Assembly (NCBI GenBank): GCA_963921935.1
Contig: OY998180.1
Location: forward strand, 48,367,731 to 48,431,730
Origin: Galeruca laticollis
Taxonomy: Eukaryota > Arthropoda > Insecta > Coleoptera > Chrysomelidae
Length of the DNA stretch: 64,000 nucleotides
Reading direction: 5' to 3'
Both the position numbers and the translations under genes were made by a program. Below are positions 56,181-64,000 of this stretch, one piece after another. The stretch's first letter is position 1, and each line of letters begins with the position of its first letter. Below the pieces are notes generated by a model. It ran no database searches. It was not told where the DNA came from and was given only the letters and a program-made list of their open reading frames with translations.

Positions 56181-56582
56181 TTGAAGGCATTTCACTTTAC
56201 GTGTGCAGCAGAAGAAATAGTGAAATTATTTCCAGGGGAAATAAAGGACACATATTTTATCCCACACTCGTCTGCAAAATTTTCTGGTTTAAGCCAACCT
56301 GCAAAGGGAAAATTGTGGTCGAGGTATGTTAATATAAAAGGGGCGCTTCGTGTGGCTAACAGAAATACAATCCACAATAAGGCCATCGAAGTCAGCCATG
56401 TTGAAGATGATAATGTGGAAGCTGATTTAATTTTTTGAAGTCTGCTATCGAGCCATATGTACGCATTGCAAAAGCTTGGGAAAATACTTTTCCATTTCGA
56501 CAGAAGCATTATAAGAATGCCGAATTAGATCAAATTTTTAGTGATTTTCCATGCTTAAGCACAAGCTACACTTTAGAATTGG
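56181..56582 (+). pseudogene. Broken internal exon of an insect repeat-borne gene
   Basis: The frame opens after TTTTTTATAAG and ends at a donor-like GAATTGGTAAAT (56580). It reads CAAEEIVKLFPGE, DTYFIPHSS, GKLWSRYVNIKGALR, and after a one-base loss at about 56439, AIEPYVRIAKAWENTFPFRQ and DFPCLSTSYTLEL. The order FPGE--TYFIP, G-L---Y-N----LR, W--TF--R, FP-L matches an exon seen in many uncharacterised insect proteins linked to repeats. Function unknown; the frameshift makes it a remnant. Confidence 0.45.
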
Positions 56583-56723
56583 TAAATATATGTTTTTTTA
56601 AGTAACTACAACTCCATTTTAGTAAAATATTGTTAATAATTAATTTACACTTATTTCATATAACACCCAAATGTTTTTTTTTATTTCTTCAATTAATATC
56701 AAGTTTGTATAATTATTTATTGG

Positions 56724-56845
56724 TATGAAATTAACTGTCTCGACCCTTACTTCGTGGAATATGCTCATATTAGTGTTTTTAAATGAAACTCTTGGTCTCT
56801 AGTTAGTTTCACTAACTAGAGACCAAGAGTTTCATTTAAAAACAC
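56724..56845. repeat. Hairpin MITE, TTTAAATGAAAC family
   Basis: GTGTTTTTAAATGAAACTC (56777) is inverse to the sequence ending at 56845 with almost no loop. The left flank TCGACCCTTACTTCGTGG matches the copies at 10965 and (inverted) 16830. Confidence 0.8.
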
Positions 56846-56944
56846 ATTTATTGGTATATTTATTAACAAAATTATATACTTATGAACTGTTTCAACATTA
56901 AATAATGCTAAGACAATTTTTTGATTTTATTTTGGATAAGAACA

Positions 56945-57470
56945 CTTTTTGCTCTTAATCGCAGCATGGCACTTCAGCCCTTGAGCAGTAGGGTGGACAA
57001 CCCCTAAAATATAGAGAGTCAAAGTACTAAGGGTGGCACATTTTTTAAAGGTAATTTTATGGACAATTAAGCAATATCAATATTTATTTGTCAAATTCCG
57101 GTTCTGAATTCAAAGTGTAATACCTAAATTCACATTTAATAATAGAAATTGAATAAAAGGAAAAAGTCTGATGTGCTATTAATCTTTGTTGTGCTTACTA
57201 AATGGGATTGTGAGATAATTCTATTTATAGCATTGAATTGCCAATAATAATAGCTTGCTAATGAAATGTCACACTTTGAATTTTGGAATGATTATTTTTC
57301 CCAATACAGAGCTCTAAAATCAGAGTTTAATAATGTTGATAATATTATTTCTGAATTCCTCATATAATTACCTTTTAAAACGTGTGCCACTTTTATTACT
57401 TTCCCCATCTAAATTTTAGGGGTTATTCACCCCATTGATCAAGGGTTGAAGTGTTGATGCTGTAATTAGA
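56945..57470. mobile_element. MITE, about 525 bp with 105-bp inverted ends
   Basis: AATCGCAGCATGGCAC...CCCTAAAATATAGAG at the left matches, inverted, CTAAATTTTAGGGGTT...GATGCTGTAATT at the right. The inner 300 bp is AT-rich with no frame. Confidence 0.7.
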
Positions 57471-57479
57471 AGAAATATG

Positions 57480-58110
57480 TGTCGATCAAAGTAGATAGTG
57501 AGTCACTTAACCCACGTTTTAGGAGGGGGTGTGACGTCACAGGCCACGCCCTATGACGTAGCTGTCATCTGTCACACGTGTCATCTGTCGAATATGTCAT
57601 CTGTCACATGTGTCATCTGTCAAATGTGTCTACAGTCATGTTTTCTGTACCATATGTCATAAGTGTCGTGTCATCTGTCAACAGTCATATCCATCTTATG
57701 TTCTGTGTCGACTCTCTCATGTGTTCCATGACGATGTGTCGTATGTGTCATCTGTCAACCCCCGCCACGTGTGCCAACTGTCAAATGCATCGTATGCCTG
57801 TTCTGTAATTTCTTATTCTCCATGATTTGTCTATTTGCCGTATGTGTGTTCCGTCGTATGTGTCATCCGTCAAATGTACCATCTGTCATATGTGACGTAT
57901 GTGCCGTATGGCCATCCGTCAAATGTCTCATCTGTCGTATGTGCCGTATGTGCGTCATATGTGACGTATATTTCGTATGTGCGTTCCGTCATATGTGACG
58001 TATATGTCGTATGTGCGTTCCGTCGTATGTGTCATCCGTCAAATGTCTCATCTGTCCTATATGACGTGTGTGCCGTATGTGCGTTCCGTCGTATGTGTCA
58101 TCCGTCAAAT
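57480..58110 (+). repeat. GTCATCTGTC-type short degenerate repeats
   Basis: After a GC-richer start (GTGACGTCACAGGCCACGCCC) dozens of variants of TGTGTCATCTGTCAAATG follow at 10-20 bp spacing. Overlapping ORFs in three frames (Cys/Met/Ser/Val-rich) are products of the repeat. The same type recurs at 63045-63350. Confidence 0.85.
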
Positions 58111-58114
58111 CCTT

Positions 58115-58340
58115 GCAATCTATCGTCGTCGTCGTCAACCTACCTTATCCAACAGGTGTCGGTAATATAGTTACCTTGTCTTGCCATCTATCGTCGTCGT
58201 CGTTAACCTACATTATCCAACATGTGTCGGTAATACAGTTACATTGTCTTGCCATCTGTCGTCGTCGTCGTCAACCTACATTATCCAACAGGTGTCGGTA
58301 ATACAGTTACCTTGTCTTGCCATCTGTCGTCGTCGTCATA
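58115..58340 (+). repeat. 67-bp tandem array, about 3.5 copies
   Basis: Units contain ATC(T)GTCGTCGTCGTCAACCTA, CATTATCCAACAGGTGTCGG and TAATACAGTTACCTTGTCTT. Related longer-spaced copies occur at 59815-59930 and 60110-60240. Confidence 0.88.
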
Positions 58341-58499
58341 AAGATGCCATAACGGCACTAACATATATCTATTTGTTATTCACCAGGATGCCAAAACGGC
58401 CGTGGGTGGTTGGGGTAGTCCGTATACGGCGCATGTTTTCCGTTACAGATAGGCCGAAAAAGACACATTTCAACGTTCTGCGCACGTACTAAAGGCCAT

Positions 58500-58770
58500 A
58501 TCTCTGTTATTATTTGTCGGATTGGAGTCTAATAAACGCTATTATGATTGTTAAAATATTATCGTATACAGGATGTACAAAAAAGATGCCATTAGGGCAC
58601 TAATGTATATCTCTGCTATTATTGGTCGGATTGAAGTCAAATAAACGGTATTATATTTGTTAGATTATTATCGTATACAGGATGTGCAAAAGAGATGCCA
58701 TTAGGGCACTAGCACATATCTCTGCTATTATTGGTCAGATTGAAGTCGATCAAACGCGCTGGAAGATGGA
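58500..58770 (+). repeat. 110-bp tandem array with GATGCCATTAGGGCAC
   Basis: Units contain GGTCGGATTGAAGT(C), AATAAACG(C/G)TATTAT, TTATCGTATACAGGATGT and GATGCCATTAGGGCACTA, about 2.5 copies. A single copy of the unit recurs at 59525-59640 and at 63530-63670. Confidence 0.8.
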
Positions 58771-58779
58771 CTTATACCA

Positions 58780-59490
58780 ATAACAGAACCAATTTCGTGA
58801 CAACATAATGATTGTAAAGTTATGCGGCTTAGAGGACTGTGATGGAAATTCTTAACTTGTTAAAAAAAAGGAATATGTGGTTCTTTTAATGGTTATATAC
58901 GTGGAAAGTTTGGCGAATTGGTTTCTGTAAAACACGGTGTTAAGGCTAAGCTGTCTTTCCTCTTACTAAGTAACAAAAACCGCTTGCCCTTGGAACAAGA
59001 GAAGTAGTCGGAGAAGATTTGGAAATAATTAAAAGGAAACATAAAGAACCTGTAGGCGTTCCATACAAAGTAGAATTGACGGCCGTTAAACTCGATAGGC
59101 TACTTAAATAAATACCAAATTTTCCGACAAACAACTTTTAACTTTTGCATCCAAGAAGAGTACAAGGAAAGGTGCAACGTCATTGTACACAACGATAAAA
59201 CAGTTGGCAAAGATTTCCTCACTTGACTCACATCTAATGCAAGGTTTGAAATATACAACAAATTTATTTGTCAAATAACCAGTCCTGGATTTAACAAGAG
59301 CATTGGAAACCATATTATAGATATCGTCAACTGCCCAGACGAAAGATTAAAGGAAACTTTCTCTTCTGTATTGGCCAAGAAGCACGGCATTACCAGATTG
59401 GAGTAAAAGTGAACAATATACGGTGGAGTGAAAAAGATAGAAGAAAAAATATTAATGAATTTTAAACAGCAAGCCTTCGTACAAATAAAT
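58780..59490 (+). pseudogene. Decayed coding remnant, family unknown
   Basis: Several stretches look protein-coding across shifting frames: KLCGLEDCDG (58815), GTREVVGEDLEIIKRKHKEP then VGVPYKVELTAVKLDRLLK (58995-59110), SKKSTRKGATSLYTTIKQLA (59155), EIYNKFICQITSPGFNKSIG then NHIIDIVNCPDERLKETFSS (59245-59365), and KILMNFKQQAFVQIN. The composition is basic with few stops inside each block. I do not recognise the family; a viral-like or self-synthesising transposon gene is possible. Confidence 0.35.
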
Positions 59491-59689
59491 CATATAGGTA
59501 AGAAAACCACATTACTTTGCTTTATAAGAGCACTTTGTTATTATTAATCAGATTAATGTTGAATAAACGGTATTATGTTAGGTACATCACTACGACGATG
59601 TGTAGTCGTAAAATATTATACAGGGTGTAGTCGTAAAAATATTAGGGTGTAAAGGTATACAGGGTTGTAAAAGAAGCAAACCCCCACGA

Positions 59690-60250
59690 GGAAGAGTCAA
59701 GTCGGGGCATCCTCGTCTCTGGTTGGTCAGCGTCCTGGTGTCTGATTGGACTCGTTCTCTGGTGGGTTAGCGCCCTCGTGTCTGATTGGCCAAACTACAT
59801 AATCCACCAGATGTCGACAATGCAGTTACCTTGCCATCTATCGTCGTCAACCTACATTATCCACCAGGTGTCGGTAATACAGTTACCTTGTCTTGCCATA
59901 TGTCGTCATCAACCTACATGGTCCACCACGTGTCCTTAATATAGTTAACCTTGTGTCATCTATCTCGCCGTGACGTCACCGGAAGGTCGAATAGCGATAA
60001 CCTAACATAGCAAACCCACGAAATCTTGTGTAGCGGAAGTAAAACCAAATTATTATCGGATTGGACTCGTTCTCTGGTTGGTTAGCGTCCTCGTGTCTGA
60101 TTGGCCAAACTACATAATCCACCAGATGTCGACAATACAGTTACCTTGCCATCTATCGTCGTCAACCTACATTATCCACCAGGTGTCGGTAATACAGTTA
60201 CCTTGTCTTGCTATCTATCGTCGTCAGCCTACATTATCCACCCGATATAC
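59690..60250 (+). repeat. Second copy of the GTCGTC-type modules
   Basis: Two copies of about 360 bp: TGGACTCGTTCTCTGGT(G/T)GG, GTGTCTGATTGGCCAAACTA, CATAATCCACCAGATGTCG and TCGTCGTCAACCTACATTAT appear near 59750-59880 and 60065-60185. GTGACGTCACCGG and GATAACCTAACATAGCAAA lie at 59970-60020. Confidence 0.8.
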
Positions 60251-60480
60251 AAATACTCTATTGGAAATTTCCATGTAGAAGGCTATACTCCTTTAGAAGA
60301 TTGCATAACTCTGCTACAAGATAGTAAATTGTACTTTCAGAATTCTCCGTTATACTCTGTGTCGATTGCAAAAATGTGGGCAAAGTTGTCAAAAGTCTGC
60401 AAAACAGTTGCTGTCTTGTGTTTAACAATATGCTGCAATATGTTTATTGGGGTAACAACAATACAAGAAAGTTGACGGGA
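60250..60480 (+). pseudogene. Short coding remnant after the repeats
   Basis: The frame reads YSIGNFHVEGYTPLEDCITL then LQDSKLYFQNSPLYSVSIAK, ending in a hydrophobic stretch TVAVLCLTICCNMFIGV and a stop at 60475. The H..GYTPLED..TLL segment is faintly like the end of DEDD exonucleases, but this is weak. No start is assignable. It may be part of the same unknown gene as 58780-59490. Confidence 0.3.
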
Positions 60481-60708
60481 ATACAAATAAATTAACTACT
60501 AAAAGAAATCGACGCAAGGAAGAAGCTTATACATTACATTCTCTCTGCATACACCTTTAATAGCCTCCCCTGTTAACCATATAGAAATTATAGAAGAAGA
60601 AAGGAGAACAGAGACAATGTTCGAATTATACAAAAGTGTTACATTATAGCTGGAGAGACTTACTTGTCTAGAGCCAGCACCCCATTACCATAAACAATAA
60701 AAAACAAA

Positions 60709-60712
60709 TATA

Positions 60713-60787
<75 letters not shown>
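60709..60787. repeat. (TA)n microsatellite
   Basis: TA tract with a single CA interruption. No inverted arms were found on its two sides. Confidence 0.93.
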
Positions 60788-60790
<3 letters not shown>

Positions 60791-61549
60791 ATATATATGT
60801 TCCTCTAATGTAGTTTAGTGGAACCAAATAACGCACGTATTGGATTATAGTAGCACCATCTGGATGATAGTGATGCCATGGCTGGATGATAGTGGTGCCG
60901 AACTATATTTGACTTAATATTCGGTAGGCGTGGCCGCGTGGGTTAATAAAATATCAACAATTTAATGGGTGGAGCTAAAGGTAATATTCAGATTAGTTTC
61001 AGATTAGTAACGCTACTGGCCGCTAGGTTTGGACTAACCAGACTAGTTCATCCTTTGACCGCTAGAATCACTTTGTAACTGCAGTTATCGTATATAATCT
61101 CAGTTTAATTTATTATAGAATCATCTGAGACGAGACAAAAATCTGCTGATTCTTCAAAATATCCATTTTTACCTATACAAATGCTTTTTTATAACGTGTC
61201 GTGAGTTAAGGTTAGGTGACACTATTGTTTTTATGAAAATTTTAAAATCAGCTGTTCTAGTCCATTCAATTCCGAAATTAGGCCATGCTTTGGAACATGT
61301 GTAATGTTTGATACGCAAAAATTAACAAGAATTAACTAATTAAATGTGAATTGATAGAATCAAAGAATCAAATTAAACTGATATCAACAACTGATTTATT
61401 TAGTGGTTTTAATTTCTCCGCCTCCGAAAAATATTAACGAGTTATCGTTCGATAGGGAATAGCGTGTAGATGATTTTTGGAAAAAAATCAAGAGCCGCTT
61501 GCAAAAATTGCAAAAATTATAAATAACTAACTGAGAGAAAACATGACGT
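60788..61549. other. Unassigned stretch
   Basis: Has a short direct repeat CTGGATGATAGTG(A/G)TGCC at about 60869 and 60892 and ATTCAGATTAG/TTTCAGATTAG near 60990. No gene recognised. Confidence 0.45.
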
Positions 61550-61599
61550 TTGGTTTTTTGCAAATTTCTTAAAAACTATATGACATTTTTAAATCTTAA

Positions 61600-61765
61600 A
61601 ACAGATTCAAAGAGAGAAGGAAAGGACCCGATTAGGCAAAATAAATCGGATTTACTGGGTGATTCACAACATCTTTGTTTAAAACGATTTAACGCGCTCG
61701 AATATCGCTTAGCAGAAAATGAACATCTTAAACAACAATACGTAGAATTTCTACACAAATATTAA
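61600..61765 (+). pseudogene. BEL/Pao pol fragment
   Basis: The frame reads PIRQNKSDLLGDSQHLCLKR then FNALEYRLAENEHLKQQYVE and FLHKY. LGDS---ALKR---LE-RL--N--LK--Y--F---Y is the hallmark segment just before the RT core of BEL/Pao polyproteins. Only about 50 codons remain. A distinct insertion from the element at 42855-48346, in the opposite direction. Confidence 0.62.
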
Positions 61766-61799
61766 AGATTAGATCATATGATTTTTTAGTGTAATCTCA

Positions 61800-62345
61800 A
61801 CAATGAACAAAGAATAGGAATCAGAAAGAAAAATTTAATACCTTGATTTTTGAACCTTATTTTGTTGATAACAAAGTGAAAAATAACAATTTTCTCATTT
61901 TTCTAATGTGAATATCTTTTTAGACCTTTCAAAAATAGCTCTAAAAAAGGAAAAAATCTCAGATTTGTTATATAACAATTATCGCGCTTGCAATATTCAT
62001 ATTGAGTAGGATAAAATTGTCAATTGACTAATGCATAATTAATAGAAAAATCGTGATAAAAATTGTTTGAACCCGGACTATTGAATAGGAATAAGAAAGA
62101 AAAATTGAAAAGCTTGATTCTTGAACCTCATTTTGTTGATAACAAAGTGAAAAATAGCGATTTTTTCATTTTTCCAACGTGAATATCTTCTGAGACCTTT
62201 CAAAAATAGCTCTAAAAAAGGCAAAAATCTCAGATTTGTTATATAATAATTATCGCGCTTGTAATATTCATGTTAAGTAGGAGAGAATTGTTAATTGACG
62301 AATGCATAATTAATAGAAAAATCGTGATAAAAATTGTTTACCACG
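61800..62345 (+). repeat. 270-bp direct duplication
   Basis: Two copies (about 61810-62080 and 62085-62345) share AATAGGAAT(C/A)AGAAAG, ACCTTTCAAAAATAGCTC and AAAAATCGTGATAAAAATTG, with about 10 percent differences. No frame. Confidence 0.85.
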
Positions 62346-62349
62346 GACC

Positions 62350-62670
62350 ATTGTTCATTCATCTATTCAGTAGGTGCCTGAATTTTTTCAGTTCTTAATT
62401 TTCATATTTAATAAGTTTGTGGATGGAGCTTATGAAATACAAAGACCTCGTTTTCGACCGTATTATCAACTCTCTGAGAAAATTATAAAAATTGGTCCGG
62501 GAGGCAGGACTTTTATGGGAAATGACCCTTATATGAGAAAATGGCTCTCCGTCAAATTTCTTGAGTTTTTGATATGTTGTAGAATTGATCATTCTGGTGA
62601 AATGTTTCAATGGGCGCATCACGATCCTATGACTAGTTTTCGAGATACAGGGTGTTGAATATGAGCAACA
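62350..62670. other. Probable insertion ending in TACAGGGTGT
   Basis: The transposase frame is lost exactly at GAGATACAGGGTGTTGAATA (62642-62661). The long ORFs on both strands here (94 and 102 codons) show no known motif. Probably the body of a small element that cut the transposase. Confidence 0.4.
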
Positions 62671-63041
62671 TTCACGATCACAATATCGCCTTCCTGAAAC
62701 CATATTCTCATTCCATTCAAATCATTTTGTAATTCGTGATTTAGAAGACTCGCATCATTATTACTAGCATCTGCGAAGTACGGCCCGTTGATTGCTGAGA
62801 TATATCCATCGGGGACAACTATGATCTCTGGTTTGACCAAATGTTCATTCTTGTGGAAACAGTATGATTGCATCAATACTCGAAAGTTACTGCTCTTGTC
62901 CATTTTATTATAGGTACAATCTATATAAACTATTGCTTTGGGAATGTCTGGTGTGGGATTGTACAGTTCATTCGTATAAGGGGATACATGTCTGTTTATA
63001 TAATTATATAAAAGAGATAATCTCAGTAGAGAGTGGGTCAC
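62671..63041 (-). pseudogene. ISL2EU-type DDE transposase fragment
   Basis: Minus-strand frame: HVSPYTNELYNP, AIVYIDCTYNKMDKSSNF, SYCFHKNEHLVKPEIIVVPD, GYISAINGPYFADASNND and GDIVIV. The series D-TY---KS-N, HK---LVKP, DGYI----GPY-AD--NND and a closing D--IVD-like strand is that of ISL2EU/PIF-like DDE transposases (D of DCTY and D of NND-type motifs). It breaks after GDIVIV, where a TACAGGGTGT element end begins (about 62647). N- and C-terminal parts are missing. Confidence 0.62.
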
Positions 63042-63044
63042 TAG

Positions 63045-63560
63045 GTAACACTTATGACGTCATCAAGGGAACCTCGAAGGGGGGGTAACCTAACATAGCA
63101 ACCCCACCTAAAAAGGGGTGCGCACGTGCCGTCGTATGCGTTATCAGTCAACGGGCATCCATCTTTTGTTCTATGACGTCCGTCAAATGTGTCGTATGTG
63201 TCATATGTCAAAAGTGTAATTGATCTTGTGTTCTGTGTCGTCTGTCATATGTTTCTTGTCGTATGCGTCGTTCGTCAAATGTGTCGTATGTGTCATATGT
63301 CAAAAGTGTAATTGATCTTGTGTTCTGTGTCGTCTGTCATATGTTTCTTGTCGTATGCGTCTCTGCTATACCTCTGCTATGCCTCTGGTATGGCTCTGGT
63401 ATATTTCTGCTATGCCTCTGGGGTGCCTCTGGGGTGTCTCTGGTATGTCTCTGGGGTGTCTCTGGGGTGTCTCTGGGGCGTCTCTGATGTGTAATCTGTC
63501 AAAAGTGTCATCTGTCAAAAGTCTCCTCTGCTATTATTGGTCGGATTGAAGTTGAATAAA
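63045..63560 (+). repeat. GTCATATGTC and GTCTCTGGG repeat block
   Basis: Begins TATGACGTCATCAAGGG and GTAACCTAACATAGCAACCC, then TGTGTCGTATGTGTCATATG variants including two direct copies of about 75 bp (63195-63270, 63275-63355), then about twelve 10-15 bp units of the CTCTGGGGTG(T/C) type (63360-63485). The order repeats that of 57480-58110. Confidence 0.85.
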
Positions 63561-63699
63561 CGCCATTGAGAAGAACAGGTAAACCACTACAACGACGTTC
63601 GATATACAGGGTGTTGTCATAAATATGTTACTACGATGATCGGTATACAAGATGTTAACGAAGTCATAAGGGCGCTCCGTTATTGGTTGACATAGAACA

Positions 63700-64000
63700 A
63701 ACCACGATAACGATAACGAAAACGACAACGATAACGACTATGACAATGACAACGACAACGAAAACGACAACGAAAACGACTACTACAAAGACAATGACAA
63801 CGAAAACGACAACGAAAAACGACTACTACGACAAAGACAACGACTACGATAATGACTACTACAATGACAACGAAAACGACTACTACAAAGACAATGACTA
63901 CGATAACGACTACGACAAAGACAACGACTACGATAATGACTACTACAATGACAACGAAAACGACTACTACAAAGACAATGACTACGATAACGACTACGAC
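63700..64000 (+). repeat. AACGAC-type hexanucleotide array
   Basis: A run of AACGAC, AACGAT, TACGAC, AAAGAC and AATGAC units continues to the window end and beyond. A longer period of roughly 90 bp is visible in the second half (TACTACAATGACAACGAAAA at about 63867 and again at 63939). Confidence 0.93.

Noticed and set aside
57578..58301. Overlapping Cys/Val/Met-rich ORFs
   Set aside because: Products of the GTCATCTGTC-type repeat; three frames are open at once.
63045..63130. Telomeric CCTAA-type repeat in TAACCTAACATAGC
   Set aside because: Only one and a half units, no array.

Overview
The window is AT-rich, intron-bearing eukaryotic DNA, almost certainly from an insect. The repeat families point that way: Penelope-like, Ty3/gypsy, BEL/Pao and I-like retroelements, a Crypton-type tyrosine recombinase, an ISL2EU-type DDE transposase and THAP-like exons. 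A beetle would fit, but the order cannot be settled here. Apart from one possible secreted-protein gene, nearly all interpretable sequence is mobile-element or repeat DNA, much of it nested.

Layout. 1-4336 holds small palindromic repeats joined by (TA)n tracts, with a Penelope-like reverse transcriptase fragment among them. 4337-38997 is one very large, interrupted inverted repeat: outer arm sequence at 4337-6310 pairs with 36370-38997, inner blocks at 15850-18879 pair with 34105-36120, and the hinge is a (TA)n tract at 33909-33966. The left arm also carries a Crypton-type tyrosine recombinase gene on the minus strand (three exons, 15698 down to 6388, one in-frame TGA), with palindromic and satellite DNA in its first intron. 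A 14.9 kb Ty3/gypsy element (18880-33764, 4-bp target duplication AAGG) is inserted near the hinge. It has 2.5-3.0 kb LTRs with internal 299-bp arrays, a tRNA-Lys-type primer site, gag, pol with a 33-residue repeat array between protease and RT, two extra downstream ORFs (one with three zinc knuckles), and an odd LTR-leader-LTR-stub right end.

39061-42345 is mostly unassigned and includes a short MITE, a small secreted-protein reading frame with a TGA in its signal peptide, and a solo LTR (41678-42085, duplication GTAT). 42855-48346 is a young non-autonomous BEL/Pao-like element with 5-bp duplication CAAAT. Its interior is mostly four unrelated tandem arrays plus a gag remnant. 49291-55700 is a decayed I-like non-LTR retrotransposon interrupted by MITEs. 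56181-64000 has a broken exon of an insect regulatory-type gene, MITEs, two copies of a modular GTCATCTGTC-type repeat region, BEL pol and ISL2EU transposase fragments, and an AACGAC-like repeat at the end.

The elements form layers. The palindromic arms look oldest. The Crypton locus lies in only one arm. The gypsy element split the left arm close to the hinge, and its duplication restores an uninterrupted palindrome when it is removed on paper. The BEL-like element is young because its LTRs look identical apart from a 15-bp indel. Best candidates for new biology are the gypsy element's architecture, the tandem-array BEL element and the giant TA-hinged palindrome.
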